The translations under genes were made by a program, and so were the position numbers. Shown here piece after piece: positions 14,665-23,047 of a DNA stretch of 23,193 nt. How positions within the stretch are numbered: the stretch's first letter is position 1; every line of letters starts with the position of its first letter. The notes under the pieces are model-generated. The model did no database searches. It worked only from the letters and a program-made list of their open reading frames with translations, and had not been told where the DNA came from. The DNA is from Altererythrobacter sp. (GTDB lineage Bacteria; Pseudomonadota; Alphaproteobacteria; Sphingomonadales; Sphingomonadaceae): the NCBI GenBank assembly GCA_024636575.1, contig JAGXGU010000077.1, forward strand, positions 1 through 23,193, written 5' to 3'.

Positions 14665-16599
14665 ATGATCAGTGTCTTCCGCAAATTTCTTTCGTCCAAA
14701 ATCGGGATCGTGGTGGCACTCGCCTTCCTTGGCCTGATTGCTTTCGCCTTTGCGGCGATGGATGTCTCCAGCAGCGGGACATTCGGCGGCGTCGCCGGCG
14801 GCGACCGGGTCGCGGTAGTCGGCGATGAGAAGATCGACGCCAATGAACTGAGCCGATCGGCCACATCCGCGCTGGATTCCGCGCGGCAGGAAAATCCGGT
14901 TATTTCCATGCCCGCCTTTCTGCAGCAGGGCGGTTTGTCGCAGGTCCTCGACCAGATGATCGACCGTTATGCAATTGGCGGATTTGCAGAGAAATACGGA
15001 TTGAGAGCCGGGGATAATCTGGTCAATAGCGAGATTATCGCGATCCCGGCATTTCGCGGTGCGGGCGGCAATTTCGATGAACAGGCCTACCGACAGCTAC
15101 TGGCAAGTCGCGGCCTGACCGATTCGCTGGTAAGGGCGGATCTTGCAGACGGCCTGTTGGCCAAGCAGGTGCTGGTGCCAGCTGCATTCGGCACCGTGAT
15201 GCCCGACAGGCTGGTAAACCGTTACGCCAGCCTCCTCAGGGAAAGCCGGGAAGGTTCAATCGCCCTCATTCCCAGCCTATCCTTTGCGCCCGCGGCCAAT
15301 CCGACCGACAAGCAGCTACAGGATTATTACACCGCCAATCGCGGTGATTACATCCGCCCGGAACGCCGGGTGATTCGCTATGCCAGTTTCGATGAAAGCG
15401 CGATTGGCGCCGCTGCCGAGCCAACAGCGGCGGAGATTGCCGCGAGCTACGCGAGCAACCGCGCACAATACGCAGCGAGCGAAACGCGCCGCTTCAGCCA
15501 GTTTATCGTCCCCACCCAGCAAGCCGCCACCGCGATTCGCGACCGGGTACTGGGCGGCGGGTCACTGGAGGACGCTGCCCGGGAAGCCGGGCTGGCAGTT
15601 GCCAGCCTTGGGCCACTCAGCCGCAAGGACATGGCCTCCCAGTCGTCCGAGGCTGTGGCCAGTTCTGCCTTCACTGCGGGTCAGAACGCGATTGCAACCC
15701 CTGCCCGCAGCGGGCTTGGCTGGCACATCATTCGAGTCGATGGGGTCGAGAAGGTCGCCGCACGCAGCCTGGCCCAGGCGACGCCCGAAATCACCCTGAC
15801 CCTGCGTGAACAGAAACGCCGCGCCGCGCTGGCCGATCTGACCGCCTCGGTCGAAGAACGGCTGGAAAGCGGAGAAGCGCTGGCCGATCTTGCCAAGGAG
15901 CTCAATCTGGAGATCAAGACCACGCAGTCACTGCTTGGCACTGGCCAGGTTTATGGCAGCCAAACCGAAGGCGCCCCGCCGATCCTTGCCCCTGCCCTGA
16001 AAACCGCCTTTGCGATGGAAGAAGGCGAACCGCAGCTGGCCGAAGTCCAGCGCGGGGTCACTTTTCTCATCTACGAAGTCGGCAAGATTACTCCTTCTGC
16101 CGCTGCGCCACTATCCGAAATCCGCGAGGGCGTGGCCCGGGCATGGCGGATGGCCGAGGGGTCGAAGGATGCCAGGGCCGCGGCCGACCGGGTGCTGAAA
16201 CGCATTTCCGGGGGCATGACTATGGCGCAGGCCATCGCGGCTGAGAAAAAAACCTTTCCCCCAGTCAATCCGATCAAATTGTCGCGCCAGGAATTGACCG
16301 CGCAGGGCGGCCAGGTACCCGCACCGCTGGCCTTGCTGTTCAGCATGGCGGAAGGCACCTCGAAAAAGCTGGAAGCGCCGCAGGATGCCGGATGGTATGT
16401 GGTCGATCTGAAGAACATCGAAGCCGGCACAATCGCCATGAATGATCCGGAGTTCCAGAATACCAAGCGTGAGCTCGGCCAGCTCCTGGCCCGCGAATAT
16501 GCAGACCAGCTGCGCGTGGCCATGCGCGAGGAACTGGGTGTAGAACGCAATCCGGTAGCGATCGAAGCAGTCCGCAAGCAGCTAGTTGGCGAGAATTGA
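14665..16599 (+). CDS. ppiD: Peptidylprolyl isomerase PpiD/SurA-N type, membrane-anchored
   Basis: The protein is 644 residues with the typical PpiD layout: a short cytoplasmic start (MISVFRKFLSSKIG), one membrane helix at about 14-32, then a large periplasmic part. Residues 45-200 are a SurA/PpiD-like chaperone region (GDEKIDANELSRS, QVLDQMIDRYAI) and about 270-360 a PPIC-type rotamase domain (ETRRFSQFIVP ... GLGWHIIRVDGV). It assists folding of proteins leaving the Sec channel. The ATG at 14665 is used because it starts directly before the membrane anchor; upstream codons in frame encode no recognisable sequence. It heads the plus-strand run into trpE, 25 bases downstream. Confidence 0.88.
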   Translation: MISVFRKFLSSKIGIVVALAFLGLIAFAFAAMDVSSSGTFGGVAGGDRVAVVGDEKIDANELSRSATSALDSARQENPVISMPAFLQQGGLSQVLDQMIDRYAIGGFAEKYGLRAGDNLVNSEIIAIPAFRGAGGNFDEQAYRQLLASRGLTDSLVRADLADGLLAKQVLVPAAFGTVMPDRLVNRYASLLRESREGSIALIPSLSFAPAANPTDKQLQDYYTANRGDYIRPERRVIRYASFDESAIGAAAEPTAAEIAASYASNRAQYAASETRRFSQFIVPTQQAATAIRDRVLGGGSLEDAAREAGLAVASLGPLSRKDMASQSSEAVASSAFTAGQNAIATPARSGLGWHIIRVDGVEKVAARSLAQATPEITLTLREQKRRAALADLTASVEERLESGEALADLAKELNLEIKTTQSLLGTGQVYGSQTEGAPPILAPALKTAFAMEEGEPQLAEVQRGVTFLIYEVGKITPSAAAPLSEIREGVARAWRMAEGSKDARAAADRVLKRISGGMTMAQAIAAEKKTFPPVNPIKLSRQELTAQGGQVPAPLALLFSMAEGTSKKLEAPQDAGWYVVDLKNIEAGTIAMNDPEFQNTKRELGQLLAREYADQLRVAMREELGVERNPVAIEAVRKQLVGEN

Positions 16600-16624
16600 G
16601 TCCAACATCCCTGAGGAAGCCGAG

Positions 16625-18148
16625 ATGACGGCGGCTGCCAGACATATGCCTGAAAATGCCCATAATGCGATAGCTGCCCTCGCGGAGGGTCGGCCGGCGC
16701 TTGTCTGGCGCAAGATGGTTGCCGATACCGAAACCCCGGTCGGCGCGGCGATCAAGTTGATCGAACCGGGCCGGGGCGATTTCCTGCTGGAATCGGTGGA
16801 AGGCGGCGAAGTTCGCGGGCGCTACAGCCTGCTGGGTCTCGACCCCGATCTGGTTTTCCGTGCGTCCGGTAATTCGGCGGAAATCAATCGGGCATGGCGC
16901 ACGGACCGGGATGGGTACGAACCCGCCCGGCAACCGACAATTGATGCCCTGCGCGCACTGGTCGCGGAATGCCGGATCGACGTGCCTGGCGCCCTGCCCC
17001 CGGCGCTCGCCTGTCTGGTGGGTTATTTCGGGTATGAAACCATCGGGCTGGTGGAAAAACTGCCCCGCGCGCCGGACAATCCGCTCTCATTACCGGATAT
17101 GCTGTTTGTCCGCCCGACCCTGATCCTGGTGTTCGATGGCTTGAGCGAGGAATTGTTCGCCATTGCCCCGCTATGGGCGGGTCAGGGAGCCCCTAAGCAG
17201 GCTGTCGAGAAAGCAGGCGAACGGATCGACGAAGCATTGCGCCGCCTTTCGCTGGCGGCACCGCAATCCGCGCCGATACCAGACTTGCCCGACATGGCTT
17301 TGTCACCCGTAATGGCAGACGGCCAATATCGCGAAATGGTGCTGCGGGCGAAGGACTATATCGAGGCGGGCGACATCTTTCAGGTGGTGCTGGCGCAGCG
17401 GTTTACCTGCCCGTTCCCTTTGCCGCCATTGTCACTGTACCGCGCCCTGCGCCGGGTAAACCCCTCGCCATTCCTCTATTTCCTCGACCTGCCCGGTTTT
17501 GCCGTGGTCGGATCGAGCCCGGAAATTCTGGTCCGCGTGCGCGACGGCGAAGTGACCATCCGGCCTATCGCCGGAACCCGCCCCCGCGGGCTGAATGCGG
17601 CGGAGGATGACGCGGCAGAGGCCAGCCTGCTGGTCGACCCGAAGGAACGCGCGGAACATCTGATGCTGCTTGACCTGGGCCGCAACGATGTCGGCCGTGT
17701 TGCGCAGCGCGGGACAGTGGAAGTCACCGCCAGCTATACCGTCGAACGATATAGCCATGTGATGCATATTGTCAGCAATGTCGTGGGCCGGATCGACCCC
17801 GCTTATGACGCGCTGGACGCGCTGTTTGCCGGATTTCCGGCTGGCACCGTCAGCGGCGCGCCGAAAATCCGCGCCTGCGAAATCATCGCGGAACTGGAAC
17901 CGGAAACCCGCGGTGCCTATGCTGGCGGCGTCGGCTATTTCGCGCCTGACGGTTCGGTCGACAGCTGCATCGTCTTGCGCACCGCCGTGGTCAAGGACGG
18001 CACGATGCATGTGCAGGCCGGCGCAGGGATCGTGGCCGATAGCGATCCCCTGTATGAACAGCGCGAATGCGAAGCGAAGGCCGGGGCATTGATCGCCGCC
18101 GCCCGCGAAGCCGTGCGGATCGCCAGCCAGCCGGGGTTCGGGCAGTGA
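16625..18148 (+). CDS. trpE: Anthranilate synthase component I
   Basis: The large subunit, 507 residues, forms anthranilate from chorismate with ammonia from TrpG. The ATG at 16625 has GAGGAA 7 bases upstream; a TTG at 16586 would overlap ppiD and lacks support. The tryptophan feedback-binding region shows FLLES (53-57) and GRYS (65-68). Catalytic motifs are GSSPEILVRVRDGEVTIRPIAGTRPRG split over conserved blocks, LDLGRNDVGRVAQRG, GTVSGAPKIRACEII and GAGIVADSDP. The protein is full length. The stop overlaps the next gene by GTGA. No leader peptide or trp attenuator is visible upstream. Confidence 0.96.
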   Translation: MTAAARHMPENAHNAIAALAEGRPALVWRKMVADTETPVGAAIKLIEPGRGDFLLESVEGGEVRGRYSLLGLDPDLVFRASGNSAEINRAWRTDRDGYEPARQPTIDALRALVAECRIDVPGALPPALACLVGYFGYETIGLVEKLPRAPDNPLSLPDMLFVRPTLILVFDGLSEELFAIAPLWAGQGAPKQAVEKAGERIDEALRRLSLAAPQSAPIPDLPDMALSPVMADGQYREMVLRAKDYIEAGDIFQVVLAQRFTCPFPLPPLSLYRALRRVNPSPFLYFLDLPGFAVVGSSPEILVRVRDGEVTIRPIAGTRPRGLNAAEDDAAEASLLVDPKERAEHLMLLDLGRNDVGRVAQRGTVEVTASYTVERYSHVMHIVSNVVGRIDPAYDALDALFAGFPAGTVSGAPKIRACEIIAELEPETRGAYAGGVGYFAPDGSVDSCIVLRTAVVKDGTMHVQAGAGIVADSDPLYEQRECEAKAGALIAAAREAVRIASQPGFGQ

Positions 18149-18981
18149 GGCATCTCGCCGTGCTGATACTATTGGCCGCCGCAGCCTGCGGACAGGAACC
18201 TGCGGGCCAGCCCGTGATGCGGACGGAGATCGGCAGCGGGAAGGCTGATGTTATCGCAGCGCCCTCGCCCGAAGCCGAAATCGTCGAACCAACGCCCGCA
18301 TCAGCCTGCACCAGCGTCACGTTCGAGGATGTCGACCTGACCCATTGCATCGCCGATCCGGCGAAACACCGGGTCTTGATGGACCTCGGGCCAACGGACG
18401 GCGCGCCCTATCGCAGCTTCGCCAATCTGGCCGCTGCCCGCGCTGCCGATGCGCCGCAGGTGGCCTTTGCGGTCAATGGCGGCATGTATGACGGCGAAGG
18501 AAAGCCGATCGGCTATTACGTGGAAAATTCGGACCGGGCCAAGGAACTCAGCCGTTCCGATGGCCCTGGAAATTTTCACCTGAAACCCAATGGCGTATTC
18601 TACGGCACGGGCGGCGCATGGCGGATCCGCACTGCGGATGAATTCTATGCACAAGTAGGCGACCGCCCGGAATTCGGCACGCAATCTGGCCCGATGCTGG
18701 TGATCGCCGGCAAATTGCATCCTGAAATTACGCAAGACGGCCCTTCCCGGGCAATCCGCAACGGCGTTGGCGTGGACAAGCAAGGCCGGGCGCATTTCGT
18801 GATTTCGGAAAGCCCGCTGTCATTTGGCAAGCTGGCGCGGTTCTATCGCGATGTCCTCAAAACCCCGAATGCGCTATATCTGGATGGCAGTGTTTCGGCA
18901 TTGTGGGACCCGGCGAGCGGCCGAATGGATTATCGCGCACCCATCGGCCCGATGATCGTGGTCGAAACAAAGGGAGATTGA
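18145..18981 (+). CDS. Lipoprotein of the phosphodiester glycosidase (NAGPA-like) family
   Basis: The protein has 278 residues from a GTG start at 18145 that overlaps the trpE stop (GTGA). Residues 1-14 are a short hydrophobic signal (MRHLAVLILLAAAA) followed by C15, an acceptable lipobox, so it is probably a lipoprotein. The domain from about residue 85 carries family hallmarks: VAFAVNGGMYDGEGKPIGYY, NFHLKPNGVFYGTGG, QSGPMLVIAGKLH, NGVGVDKQGRAHFVISE and LYLDGSVSALW. Relatives include the mammalian uncovering enzyme and bacterial proteins linked to exopolysaccharide or cell-wall sugars. The substrate is not known. Its place inside a trp operon does not explain its job. Confidence 0.78.
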   Translation: MRHLAVLILLAAAACGQEPAGQPVMRTEIGSGKADVIAAPSPEAEIVEPTPASACTSVTFEDVDLTHCIADPAKHRVLMDLGPTDGAPYRSFANLAAARAADAPQVAFAVNGGMYDGEGKPIGYYVENSDRAKELSRSDGPGNFHLKPNGVFYGTGGAWRIRTADEFYAQVGDRPEFGTQSGPMLVIAGKLHPEITQDGPSRAIRNGVGVDKQGRAHFVISESPLSFGKLARFYRDVLKTPNALYLDGSVSALWDPASGRMDYRAPIGPMIVVETKGD

Positions 18982-18982
18982 T

Positions 18983-19942
18983 GTGACTTACGAACGCACA
19001 CTCTATCCGCAAATCGAACCGTTCGGAACCGGGACGCTCGAAGTAGGCGGCGGTCATACGCTTTACTGGGAACGCTGCGGAACGCGCGGAGCGAAACCGG
19101 TGGTGTTTCTGCACGGCGGGCCGGGTTCGGGCTGCAGCGCCGACCAGCGCCGACAATTCGACCCCGAACTATACGATGTCCTGTTGTTTGATCAGCGCGG
19201 TTGCGGGCGTTCCACGCCCTATGCCAGCCTCGATAACAACACCACATGGGACATCGTGGCGGACATCGAACGCCTGCGCGAAATGTGCGGCCATGAAACA
19301 TGGCAAGTGTTTGGCGGAAGCTGGGGTTCCACCCTGGCCCTGTCCTATGCCCAGACCCATCCCGAACGCGTCAGCGAGCTGGTGCTGCGCGGAATTTTCC
19401 TGGCGCGCCAGCGCGAATCCGACTGGCTCTATCGCTATGGCGCCAGCGAAATTTACCCCGAAGGCTGGGCCGAATTTGCGGGCCATATTCCGGAAGAGGA
19501 GCGCGGCGATCTGATCGAAGCCTATCACCGCAGGTTGACCAGCGACGATCCGCAGGTGCAACTCGCCGCCGCCAAGGCGTGGAGTACCTGGGAAGGACTG
19601 ACTGTAACGCTGCTGCCTGATCCCGGAATGATGGAAGAATTCACCGAGGATAGTCACGCCATTGCCATCGCGCGGATCGAAAACCATTATTTCCGGCATG
19701 ATTGCTGGCTGGAAGAAGGCCAATTGCTGGCCAATGCTGGCAGGCTTTCAGGCATTCCCGGGATTATCGTCCAGGGCCGCCATGATTGCTGCACGCCGCC
19801 GTCCGCCGCCTTTGAACTGCAGCAGGTCTGGCCGGATGCGGATTTGCGCATTATCCCCGACGGCGGCCATCTGTTTACCGAACCGGGCATTACCGACGGC
19901 CTGATCCGTGCGAGCGATTATTTCGCCGGCAAATCCGCATGA
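18983..19942 (+). CDS. pip: Prolyl aminopeptidase (proline iminopeptidase)
   Basis: This 319-residue alpha/beta-hydrolase removes N-terminal proline from peptides. It starts at a GTG (18983) one base after the upstream stop, with AGGGAG a few bases ahead; the overlapping ATG at 18981 is followed at once by TGA. The oxyanion motif is FLHGGPGSGCS, the next conserved block is LLFDQRGCGRSTPY, and the triad is S113 (GGSWGSTLAL), D268 (VQGRHDCCTPP) and H296 (DGGHLF). Length and motifs match family S33 enzymes. It is embedded between trpE and trpG. Confidence 0.95.
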   Translation: MTYERTLYPQIEPFGTGTLEVGGGHTLYWERCGTRGAKPVVFLHGGPGSGCSADQRRQFDPELYDVLLFDQRGCGRSTPYASLDNNTTWDIVADIERLREMCGHETWQVFGGSWGSTLALSYAQTHPERVSELVLRGIFLARQRESDWLYRYGASEIYPEGWAEFAGHIPEEERGDLIEAYHRRLTSDDPQVQLAAAKAWSTWEGLTVTLLPDPGMMEEFTEDSHAIAIARIENHYFRHDCWLEEGQLLANAGRLSGIPGIIVQGRHDCCTPPSAAFELQQVWPDADLRIIPDGGHLFTEPGITDGLIRASDYFAGKSA

Positions 19943-19975
19943 GCCTTGCCCATCGTTTCTGGAAGAACTGACACC

Positions 19976-20575
19976 TTGATCCTGGTCATCGATAATTACG
20001 ACAGCTTCACCTTCAACCTGGTCCATTATCTGATGGAACTGGGTGCGGATGTGCGGGTGGAACGCAATGACGCACTGTCCGCCGCCGAGGCGGTGGGGAT
20101 CGGCGCAAACGGCATTCTGATCTCTCCCGGCCCATGCACCCCGAATGAAGCGGGTATCAGCCTTGATCTGGTGGCCGCCTGTGCCGATGCGGAAATGCCC
20201 CTGCTGGGGGTGTGCCTGGGTCATCAGGCGATCGGCCAGCGTTTCGGCGGCAAGGTAGTGCGCGGCGGATTGATGCACGGCAAGACTTCGCCTGTGACGC
20301 ACGATGGGAGCGGTGTCTTCGCCGGCCTGCCCTCGCCCTTCATCGCGACGCGCTATCACTCGCTGATCGTGGAGGATATTCCCGCCGTGCTGGAAGTAAA
20401 CGCGACGAGCGAAACCCCGGGACTAGACGGGACTGCCGTGATGGGCTTTCGCCACGCCAGCCTGCCAATCCACGGGGTGCAATTCCACCCTGAAAGCATC
20501 GCGACCCAACATGGGCACGCGCTGCTGGCCAATTTTATGCGCATTTGCGGGCTGGAAGCGAAGGCAATCGCATGA
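19976..20575 (+). CDS. trpG: Anthranilate synthase component II (glutamine amidotransferase)
   Basis: This 199-residue subunit hydrolyses glutamine and passes ammonia to TrpE. It starts at TTG (19976) because the family begins MILVIDNYDSFTFNLVHYL and GGAAG lies about 10 bases upstream; the frame is open a further ten codons, with another TTG at 19946, which adds a tail not seen in the family. The catalytic residues are C80 (LLGVCLGHQAIG), H171 and E173 (GVQFHPESI). The conserved PGPCTPNEAG loop is present. Its last four bases overlap trpD. Confidence 0.95.
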   Translation: MILVIDNYDSFTFNLVHYLMELGADVRVERNDALSAAEAVGIGANGILISPGPCTPNEAGISLDLVAACADAEMPLLGVCLGHQAIGQRFGGKVVRGGLMHGKTSPVTHDGSGVFAGLPSPFIATRYHSLIVEDIPAVLEVNATSETPGLDGTAVMGFRHASLPIHGVQFHPESIATQHGHALLANFMRICGLEAKAIA

Positions 20576-21564
20576 AAACCCTCCCCGCCGCAGACCAGCA
20601 CCTGACCGAAGGCGAAGCCGAGGCGGTTTTCAGCGCCATCCTGGACGGCGAAACCAGCGAAGAGGAAATCGCCAGGTTCCTCGCGGGCTTGTCCCGGCGC
20701 AGTGAAACTTCCGAAGAAATCGCGGGAGCCGCGCGGGCCCTGCGCGCGCGCCTGATCCCGATTTCCGCGCCGGACAATGCGATCGACGTATGCGGTACGG
20801 GCGGTGACGGGCATAATACCTTGAATGTTTCCACCGCCGTCAGCCTGGTGGTTGCCGCCGCAGGTGTTCCGGTGGCCAAACATGGCAACCGTGCCGCATC
20901 CTCCAAATCGGGCGCGGCGGACACGCTGGAGGCACTCGGGCTGGACATGGAAGCCGCCGGGCGCACCGCTGAAAAAACCCTTGGCGAAATCGGGATCTGT
21001 TTCCTGTTCGCGAAGAACCACCATCCGGCGATGGGCCGGATCCAGCCTATCCGCCAGAAACTTGGCATCCGGACGATTTTCAACCTGATGGGCCCGCTAT
21101 CGAACCCCGCCCGGGTCAAGCGCCAGCTGATCGGGATTGCCCGCCCTGCCTATGTCCCGATTTACGCGGCGGCCAAGGCCAAGCTCGGTACCGAACGCAC
21201 CATGATCGTTTCGGGTGACGAAGGGCTGGATGAACTCAGTCTGGCAGGCGGCAATGAAGTGGCCGATGTGCATGGGGACAGTTTTGAAATGCAGCGGGTC
21301 GACGCCTCGGTCGTCGGCGTGGAGCATGCCCCGGTGGAGGCCATTCGCGGCGGCGATGCAGCGCATAATGCCAAGGCGCTGCTGGCGCTGCTACAGGGCA
21401 CTCCCGGCCCTTACCGCGATGCAGTGTTGTTCAATGCTGCGGGCGCATTGATGGTGGCCGGTGCCGCGGACAGTTGGCAGGATGGCGCCGCAAAGGCGGA
21501 TGAAGCGCTGGACAGCGGCGGCGCACAATTATTGCTGGAACGCTGGATCGAGATGGCCCGATGA
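20572..21564 (+). CDS. trpD: Anthranilate phosphoribosyltransferase
   Basis: The enzyme, 330 residues, joins anthranilate to PRPP, the second step of the tryptophan branch. Key motifs are CGTGGDG (74-80) and NVST (85-88) for PRPP binding and KHGNRAASSKSGAADTLE (103-120), the anthranilate and PRPP contact region. The later block MGRIQPIRQKLGIRTIFNLMGPLSNPA is also typical. The ATG at 20572 overlaps the trpG stop (ATGA), and its own stop overlaps trpC the same way. Confidence 0.97.
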   Translation: MKTLPAADQHLTEGEAEAVFSAILDGETSEEEIARFLAGLSRRSETSEEIAGAARALRARLIPISAPDNAIDVCGTGGDGHNTLNVSTAVSLVVAAAGVPVAKHGNRAASSKSGAADTLEALGLDMEAAGRTAEKTLGEIGICFLFAKNHHPAMGRIQPIRQKLGIRTIFNLMGPLSNPARVKRQLIGIARPAYVPIYAAAKAKLGTERTMIVSGDEGLDELSLAGGNEVADVHGDSFEMQRVDASVVGVEHAPVEAIRGGDAAHNAKALLALLQGTPGPYRDAVLFNAAGALMVAGAADSWQDGAAKADEALDSGGAQLLLERWIEMAR

Positions 21565-22346
21565 ACAAGCTCGAGGAAATCTGCGCAACAAAACGCGAAG
21601 AAGTGGCCGCCCGGAAGGCCGGGGCATCTTTGGCCGATCTGGAAACGCGCGCCCGCGGTCAAAGCGCGCCACGCGGGTTTCGCAATGCGTTGGCGGCGAA
21701 ATCGGCTGCGGGTTTCGGCCTGATCGCGGAAATCAAGAAAGCTTCACCATCCAAGGGATTGATTCGCGAAGATTTTCATCCCGCCGAACACGCTGCTGCC
21801 TATGAGCAAGGCGGAGCTGCCTGCCTGTCCGTCCTGACCGATGCGCCCTATTTCCAGGGTCATGAGGATTATCTGGTCGAAGCGCGCGCAGCCTGCAGCA
21901 TTCCCGTTTTGCGCAAGGACTTCATGGTCGACAGCTGGCAAGTTGCCGAGGCGCGGGCAATTGGCGCCGATGCGATCCTGATCATCGTCGCCGCGCTGGA
22001 AGACAGCGCCATGGCCGACATCGAGGCCGCTGCGATCGAACACGGAATGGATGTTCTGGTCGAAGTCCATGACGAGGCTGAAATGGAGCGTGCAGCCCGC
22101 CTCCATTCGCGCCTGATCGGGGTAAATAACCGGGACCTGAAGCGGTTCGTCACCGATCTTGGCGTGACCGAGCGCCTTGCCCCGCTCGCCCCCGCTGGCA
22201 CCTTGCTGGTCGGCGAGAGCGGTATTACCTGCCATGCCGATTGCCAGCGTCTGGCGCGCGCAGGCGTGCGCAGCTTCCTGGTCGGCGAAAGCCTGATGCG
22301 CGAACGTGACGTCATGGCGGCAACGCGCAAGCTGCTTGAGGGATGA
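21561..22346 (+). CDS. trpC: Indole-3-glycerol phosphate synthase
   Basis: A 261-residue TIM-barrel enzyme that closes the indole ring. Catalytic residues are in EIKKASPSKG (E57, K59), VLRKDF (K119), LVEVHDE (E168), IGVNNRDL (N189) and VGESGI. This is a monofunctional TrpC without fused phosphoribosylanthranilate isomerase, so trpF must be elsewhere, as is usual in alphaproteobacteria where trpFBA form a separate cluster. It overlaps trpD by four bases and is one base from moaC. Confidence 0.97.
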   Translation: MNKLEEICATKREEVAARKAGASLADLETRARGQSAPRGFRNALAAKSAAGFGLIAEIKKASPSKGLIREDFHPAEHAAAYEQGGAACLSVLTDAPYFQGHEDYLVEARAACSIPVLRKDFMVDSWQVAEARAIGADAILIIVAALEDSAMADIEAAAIEHGMDVLVEVHDEAEMERAARLHSRLIGVNNRDLKRFVTDLGVTERLAPLAPAGTLLVGESGITCHADCQRLARAGVRSFLVGESLMRERDVMAATRKLLEG

Positions 22347-22347
22347 A

Positions 22348-22821
22348 ATGAACAGGCTGACCCATCTGGACGAACACGGCAATGCCCGCATGGTCGATGT
22401 GGGCGGCAAGGCGGAAACGCGCCGAACGGCTGTCGCCACCGGGCGGATCATCATGTCGTCAGCGGCGCTGACCGCAATCCGGGATGGCGATGTGCCCAAG
22501 GGCGATGTTCTTGCCGCAGCACGTATAGCAGGGATCATGGCGGCCAAGAAGGTCGGCGGGTTAATTCCGCTGTGCCATTCCCTGGCGATTGATAGCATAA
22601 CCGTGGATTTCGAATTTGAAGCGGACGGATTAACCGCTACGACGACCGCATCGCTTACCGGCAGAACCGGCATAGAAATGGAAGCTTTAACAGCAACTTC
22701 TATCGCACTGCTTACAATCTATGACATGGCCAAGGCGATCGACAAGGCAATGATCATCCAAAACATCAGGCTGATTTCAAAAACCGGCGGAAAGTCCGGC
22801 GATTGGTACGCCCCCGAATAG
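22348..22821 (+). CDS. moaC: Cyclic pyranopterin monophosphate synthase
   Basis: The protein is 157 residues. MoaC acts with MoaA in the first step of molybdenum-cofactor synthesis. Conserved residues are K51, H77 (GLIPLCHSLAID) and the D126/K129 pair in TIYDMAKAIDK, and the block MEALTATSIALLTIYDM is diagnostic. The ATG at 22348 lies one base after the trpC stop, with GAGGGA overlapping the end of trpC. It is the last gene of the long plus-strand run. No moeA follows before lexA. Confidence 0.96.
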   Translation: MNRLTHLDEHGNARMVDVGGKAETRRTAVATGRIIMSSAALTAIRDGDVPKGDVLAAARIAGIMAAKKVGGLIPLCHSLAIDSITVDFEFEADGLTATTTASLTGRTGIEMEALTATSIALLTIYDMAKAIDKAMIIQNIRLISKTGGKSGDWYAPE

Positions 22822-22879
22822 ACCGGGCGATTCCCCTGCCGGTTTGCCATGCCCGTCTTCCGGCATAGGGTGAAAGCGG

Positions 22880-22891
22880 GAACAGACGTTC
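22880..22891. promoter_or_regulatory. GAAC-N4-GTTC palindrome upstream of lexA
   Basis: GAAC-AGAC-GTTC is a perfect inverted repeat, extended by one base pair on each side (GGAAC/GTTCC). It matches the Gram-positive SOS-box form rather than the alphaproteobacterial form, and lies 60 bases before the direct-repeat LexA box. It may be coincidence. Confidence 0.25.
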
Positions 22892-22922
22892 CAATCTATC
22901 TGCTCCGAAATGGCTGAATTGC

Positions 22923-22951
22923 TTGACTTGTTGAAATTGGTTGCCTAATTG
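22923..22951 (+). promoter_or_regulatory. Sigma70-type promoter of lexA
   Basis: TTGACT (22923-22928) and TAATTG (22946-22951) are separated by 17 bases. The -10 box abuts the SOS operator, so repressor binding would block transcription. The start codon is about 97 bases downstream. Confidence 0.5.
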
Positions 22952-22965
22952 TTCCGTATTCGTTC
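22951..22965 (+). promoter_or_regulatory. LexA operator (alphaproteobacterial SOS box)
   Basis: GTTC (22951-22954), seven bases, GTTC (22962-22965) is an exact match to the GTTC-N7-GTTC box of alphaproteobacterial LexA. It lies 82 bases upstream of the lexA start codon and touches the -10 element, consistent with autorepression. Confidence 0.85.
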
Positions 22966-23047
22966 ACCATAATTCGGTGGGCGGAACACCTCAGGCGATC
23001 GCACAATTCGCGCGGCACATAATTTACGGGACAAGGGAGTCTTCGCC

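Noticed and set aside
16600..16624. A trp leader peptide or attenuator before trpE
   Set aside because: Only 25 bases separate ppiD and trpE, with no Trp-rich short frame and no competing hairpins.
21744..22673. A 309-codon minus-strand open frame antisense to trpC and moaC
   Set aside because: It covers two conserved genes and spans their junction; no domain is visible.
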